Assembly: GCA_030441635.1 (NCBI GenBank) | Contig: JAUEMM010000008.1 | Coordinates: 1-58,401, forward strand | Origin: Wolbachia endosymbiont of Tyrophagus putrescentiae | GTDB taxonomy: Bacteria > Pseudomonadota > Alphaproteobacteria > Rickettsiales > Anaplasmataceae | Length of the DNA stretch: 58,401 nucleotides | Reading direction: 5' to 3' | Shown: piece by piece, positions 55,973-58,401 of the stretch | Layout of the letters: each line of letters begins with the position of its first letter | How positions within the stretch are numbered: position 1 is the first letter of the stretch | The notes under the pieces: model-generated | What the model was told of the DNA's origin: nothing | What the model saw: the letters and a program-made list of their open reading frames with translations, nothing else | Database searches by the model: none | Program-made: the position numbers and the translations under genes

Positions 55973-57262
55973 ATGGATAGTGAACAGTGGAAAATCTTAT
56001 TAAGTACAGTCAAAGATCCAAATAAGGACAATGTAATTCAGAAAATAAAAGAACGATTAAAAGCAGAAGATGAAGATGAGTATAAAAAATGGGAGAAAGC
56101 TCTAAAGGAAGATCCCTTTTACATAAATTATTTATTTACCAGTGGATATTCATTATTACATTTAGCTGCTCAATTTGGTTATAAAGACATAGTAGAAGCT
56201 CTAATAAAAAAAGGCGCAAGTGTTAACGCAGTAGGTGGATATAATTGGGCTTCTTTGCATTTGGCTGCTCAAAATGGTCATGCTGAGATAGTAAATGCTC
56301 TATTAGCAAAAGACGCAGATGTTAAAGCAGCAGACCAATATGGACGGACTCCTTTGCATTGGGCTGCTGAAAATGGTCATGCTGAGACAGTAAATGCTTT
56401 ATTAGCAAGAAACGCAGATGTTAAAGCAGCAGATCAATATGGAGAGACTCCTTTGCATTTGGCTGCTGAAAAGGGTCATGCTGAGATAGTAGATGCTCTA
56501 TTAGCAAGAGATGCAGATGTTAACATAGTAAATGAAAATAATAATACTCCTTTGCATTTTGCTGCTTGCAATGGTCATAAAGGCATAGTAGATGCTCTAT
56601 TAGCAAACGGTGCAAACGTTAACGCAGCAGGTAGATATGGACGGACTCCTTTGCACTGGGCTGCTGAAAAGGGTCATAAAGGCATAGTATACGCTCTATT
56701 AGCAAGAGGTGCAGATCCTTTACTAAAAAGCAACAACAGAGAAACTGCAAGAAACCTTGCTCTGAAAAGTTATATAGCAAACACATCGTTAAAAAGAGGT
56801 ACAAATTCTTCACTAAAAAATAACAAATGGGAAACTACAAGAGGCCTTACTCTGAAAAGTTATATAGTCAACGCACTATTAAAAAGAGGTTCAGATTCTT
56901 CACTAAAAAGCAACAACAGAGAAACTGCAAGAGACCTTACTCCGGCAGGGGATTACAAAGGAATAGCTAAGCTGTTAGAAGAAGCGGAAAAAAGACGAGC
57001 GATCAAAAAGGGAGTTATTTACGGTGGTATAACCTCAGCATTAGGTGCTACAGTAGCAGTGGAACTGTTTGCAGCTGATATGATTACAGTTGGGTTGAAT
57101 TCTATATTGGCAGCAATGGCTGCAATTGCAGCAGCATCACTGGTTATTGGCTTCATTACATATTATGTGTTAAAGCCTAGCACTGAAGTAAATGAAGTGC
57201 AAGAAATTCAAGCCGCGGATAGGCAGACCGCAAGAAGCATGATGCTTGAGAGGGTAGTGTAA
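55973..57262 (+). CDS. Ankyrin-repeat membrane protein 1
   Basis: 429 aa. An N-terminal 55-residue helical region (MDSEQWKILLSTVKDPNKDN) is shared with the next gene. Six canonical 33-aa ankyrin repeats follow (about 60-260; TPLHWAAENGHAETVNALLA type). Then come three degenerate 30-residue units (GADPLLKSNNRETARNLALK and relatives), a short helical segment, and two C-terminal hydrophobic helices (about 346-396) ending in a polar tail. Ankyrin repeats bind proteins and such genes are abundant in Wolbachia, often proposed as host-interaction factors. ATG 55973 is preferred over TTG 55952 because it aligns with the paralogue's start. Confidence 0.92.
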   Translation: MDSEQWKILLSTVKDPNKDNVIQKIKERLKAEDEDEYKKWEKALKEDPFYINYLFTSGYSLLHLAAQFGYKDIVEALIKKGASVNAVGGYNWASLHLAAQNGHAEIVNALLAKDADVKAADQYGRTPLHWAAENGHAETVNALLARNADVKAADQYGETPLHLAAEKGHAEIVDALLARDADVNIVNENNNTPLHFAACNGHKGIVDALLANGANVNAAGRYGRTPLHWAAEKGHKGIVYALLARGADPLLKSNNRETARNLALKSYIANTSLKRGTNSSLKNNKWETTRGLTLKSYIVNALLKRGSDSSLKSNNRETARDLTPAGDYKGIAKLLEEAEKRRAIKKGVIYGGITSALGATVAVELFAADMITVGLNSILAAMAAIAAASLVIGFITYYVLKPSTEVNEVQEIQAADRQTARSMMLERVV

Positions 57263-57283
57263 GCACTCACTTTCATTTTAACT

Positions 57284-57317
57284 GGTAGTTTTCCTTCGCT
57301 AAAACTACCACTTTTTT
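57284..57317 (+). terminator. Rho-independent terminator of ankyrin gene 1
   Basis: Stem ggtagtttt / aaaactacc (9 bp) with an 8-base loop, followed by acttttttc. 21 bases past the stop at 57262. Confidence 0.8.
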
Positions 57318-57404
57318 CTTTTCATCTCTAATCTGTAGACAGGTTCAGTGTCCTCATAAAGCTCAAAGTATAAAAATACGATTCTTTAAAAATCAAGAAA
57401 TAAA

Positions 57405-57433
57405 TTGACTTTTTTACTATATTATTCAATAAT
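57405..57433 (+). promoter_or_regulatory. Sigma70-like promoter of the second ankyrin gene
   Basis: TTGACT (57405-57410), 17-base spacer, AATAAT (57428-57433). An AGGAG ribosome site at 57451-57455 precedes ATG 57463. Confidence 0.65.
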
Positions 57434-57462
57434 TAAGTAATTTAAGATTTAGGAGTAAAGCT

Positions 57463-58401
57463 ATGGATTACGAACAGTGGCAAAAAATGTTAAACTCAAT
57501 CAATGAAAAAGGAGGCCTGAATAAGGACAACATAATCGAAAAAATACAAGAGGCATTAAAGGAAAGAGATGAAGGTGAGTATGAAAAATGGAAGAAAGCT
57601 AAATTTGGTGTAGATCACTTATTTACCAATGGAGGTTCATTATTACATTTGGCTGCTGCAAATGGCTGTACTAAGATAGTAAATGCTCTATTAGCAAAAG
57701 ACGCAGATGTTAAAGCAGCAGACCTATATGGACGGACTCCTTTGCATTTTGCTGCTAAAAATGGTAAGACAGATACAGTAAACGCTCTATTAGAACACAA
57801 GGCAAATGTTGATGTAAAAGATAGGTTTGGATATACTCCTTTGCATAGGGCTGCTCAAAATGGTCATGTTGAGATAGTAAAAACCCTAATAGACAATAAT
57901 GCAGATGTTTACGCAAAAGATAACGGTGGATGGACTCCTTTGCATTTGGCTGCTGAAAATGGTAAGACAGATACAGTAAACGCTCTATTAGACAGAGGTG
58001 CAAATGTTAATGCAAAAGATAAGAATGGACGGACTCCTTTGCATTGGGCTGCTCAAAATGGTGAGACAGATACAGTAAACGCTCTATTAGACAGAGGTGC
58101 AAATGTTAATTTAGTAGATAACGACGATGGATGGACTCCTTTGCATTGGGCTGCTCAAAATGGTAAGACAGATACAGTAAACGCTCTATTAGCAAAAGAC
58201 GCAGATGTTAAAGCAGCAGACCTATATGGACGGACTCCTTTGCATTTTGCTGCTGTCTTTGGTCATACTGAGACAGTAAAAGCTCTATTAGAAAGAGGTG
58301 CAAATGTTAATGCAAAAGATAAGGGTGGACGGACTTCTTTGCATTTGGCTGCTCAAAATGGTAAGACAGATACAGTAAACGCTCTATTAGCAGTAAACGG
58401 T
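57463..58401 (+). CDS. Ankyrin-repeat protein 2 (3' end outside window)
   Basis: Open from ATG 57463 to the last base of the window, 313 codons without a stop. The N terminus MDYEQWQKMLNSINEKGG and LFTNGGSLLHLAA is paralogous to ankyrin protein 1. At least eight ankyrin repeats follow, several nearly identical in DNA (ANGKTDTVNALL, GRTPLHFAA). The 33-codon unit starting ALLAKDADVKAADLYGRTPL occurs twice here (near 57690 and 58190) and once, nearly identically, in ankyrin gene 1 (near 56305). Tandem duplication and unit exchange are evident. The C-terminal architecture is unknown. Confidence 0.93.
   Translation, partial: MDYEQWQKMLNSINEKGGLNKDNIIEKIQEALKERDEGEYEKWKKAKFGVDHLFTNGGSLLHLAAANGCTKIVNALLAKDADVKAADLYGRTPLHFAAKNGKTDTVNALLEHKANVDVKDRFGYTPLHRAAQNGHVEIVKTLIDNNADVYAKDNGGWTPLHLAAENGKTDTVNALLDRGANVNAKDKNGRTPLHWAAQNGETDTVNALLDRGANVNLVDNDDGWTPLHWAAQNGKTDTVNALLAKDADVKAADLYGRTPLHFAAVFGHTETVKALLERGANVNAKDKGGRTSLHLAAQNGKTDTVNALLAVNG

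Noticed and set aside
1..58401. CRISPR array or WO prophage
   Set aside because: No regularly spaced identical repeats and no capsid, portal, terminase or integrase genes; only one GTA-type tail gene is present.

Overview
The window is AT-rich (roughly one third G+C), densely packed and gene-ordered like an obligate intracellular alphaproteobacterium of the Rickettsiales. Everything points to Wolbachia: ankyrin-repeat genes, a PD-(D/E)XK Rpn-type nuclease, MEP isoprenoid genes (dxr, a fused ispDF), lipid II/DAP genes (murD, dapD) in a reduced genome, a GTA-type tail gene, and many lineage-restricted hypothetical proteins. The assignment rests on protein content, not on an rRNA or a database search.

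Layout. 1-8.8 kb, plus strand: alaS (5' end cut by the window), cca, a lineage-specific 480-aa protein, a DsbA-like oxidoreductase, a TPR protein, murD and a COQ9-family gene. 8.8-12 kb, minus: a solitary full-length GTA/phage tail TIM-barrel gene. 12-17 kb: two orphan membrane proteins and a small orphan gene around a cold-shock gene and pmbA-atpG. 17-24 kb: an rpiB-ubiG fusion, mlaF-mlaE, mutS and gltX. 24-31 kb: polA flanked by orphan coiled-coil and membrane proteins, then an Rpn-family nuclease. 31-37.4 kb: cutA, tRNA-Gln and a membrane protein in series, then nuoD, argS and an M23 peptidase/SPFH pair. 37.6-43.8 kb: a kinesin-light-chain-like TPR gene, then dxr, pnp, rpsO and truB. 43.9-50.2 kb: one giant 2114-aa gene. 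50.3-55.8 kb: priA, an MJ0042 zinc-finger gene, dapD, a membrane-anchored alpha/beta hydrolase and ispDF. 56-58.4 kb: two tandem ankyrin genes, the second leaving the window.

How genes work together. Translation and tRNA: alaS, gltX, argS, cca, tRNA-Gln, truB, rpsO. DNA maintenance: mutS, polA, priA. Envelope: murD, dapD, the M23 peptidase and mlaEF. Isoprenoids and ubiquinone: dxr, ispDF, ubiG, coq9; respiration: nuoD, atpG. Accessory host-interaction candidates are the 2114-aa multi-module protein, both ankyrin genes, the TPR gene, the 480-aa protein and the alpha/beta hydrolase.

The most unusual item is the 2114-aa protein. It has three copies of a collagenase-like (gluzincin) module, the central one with its zinc motif destroyed, joined by a duplicated linker and followed by ankyrin repeats.
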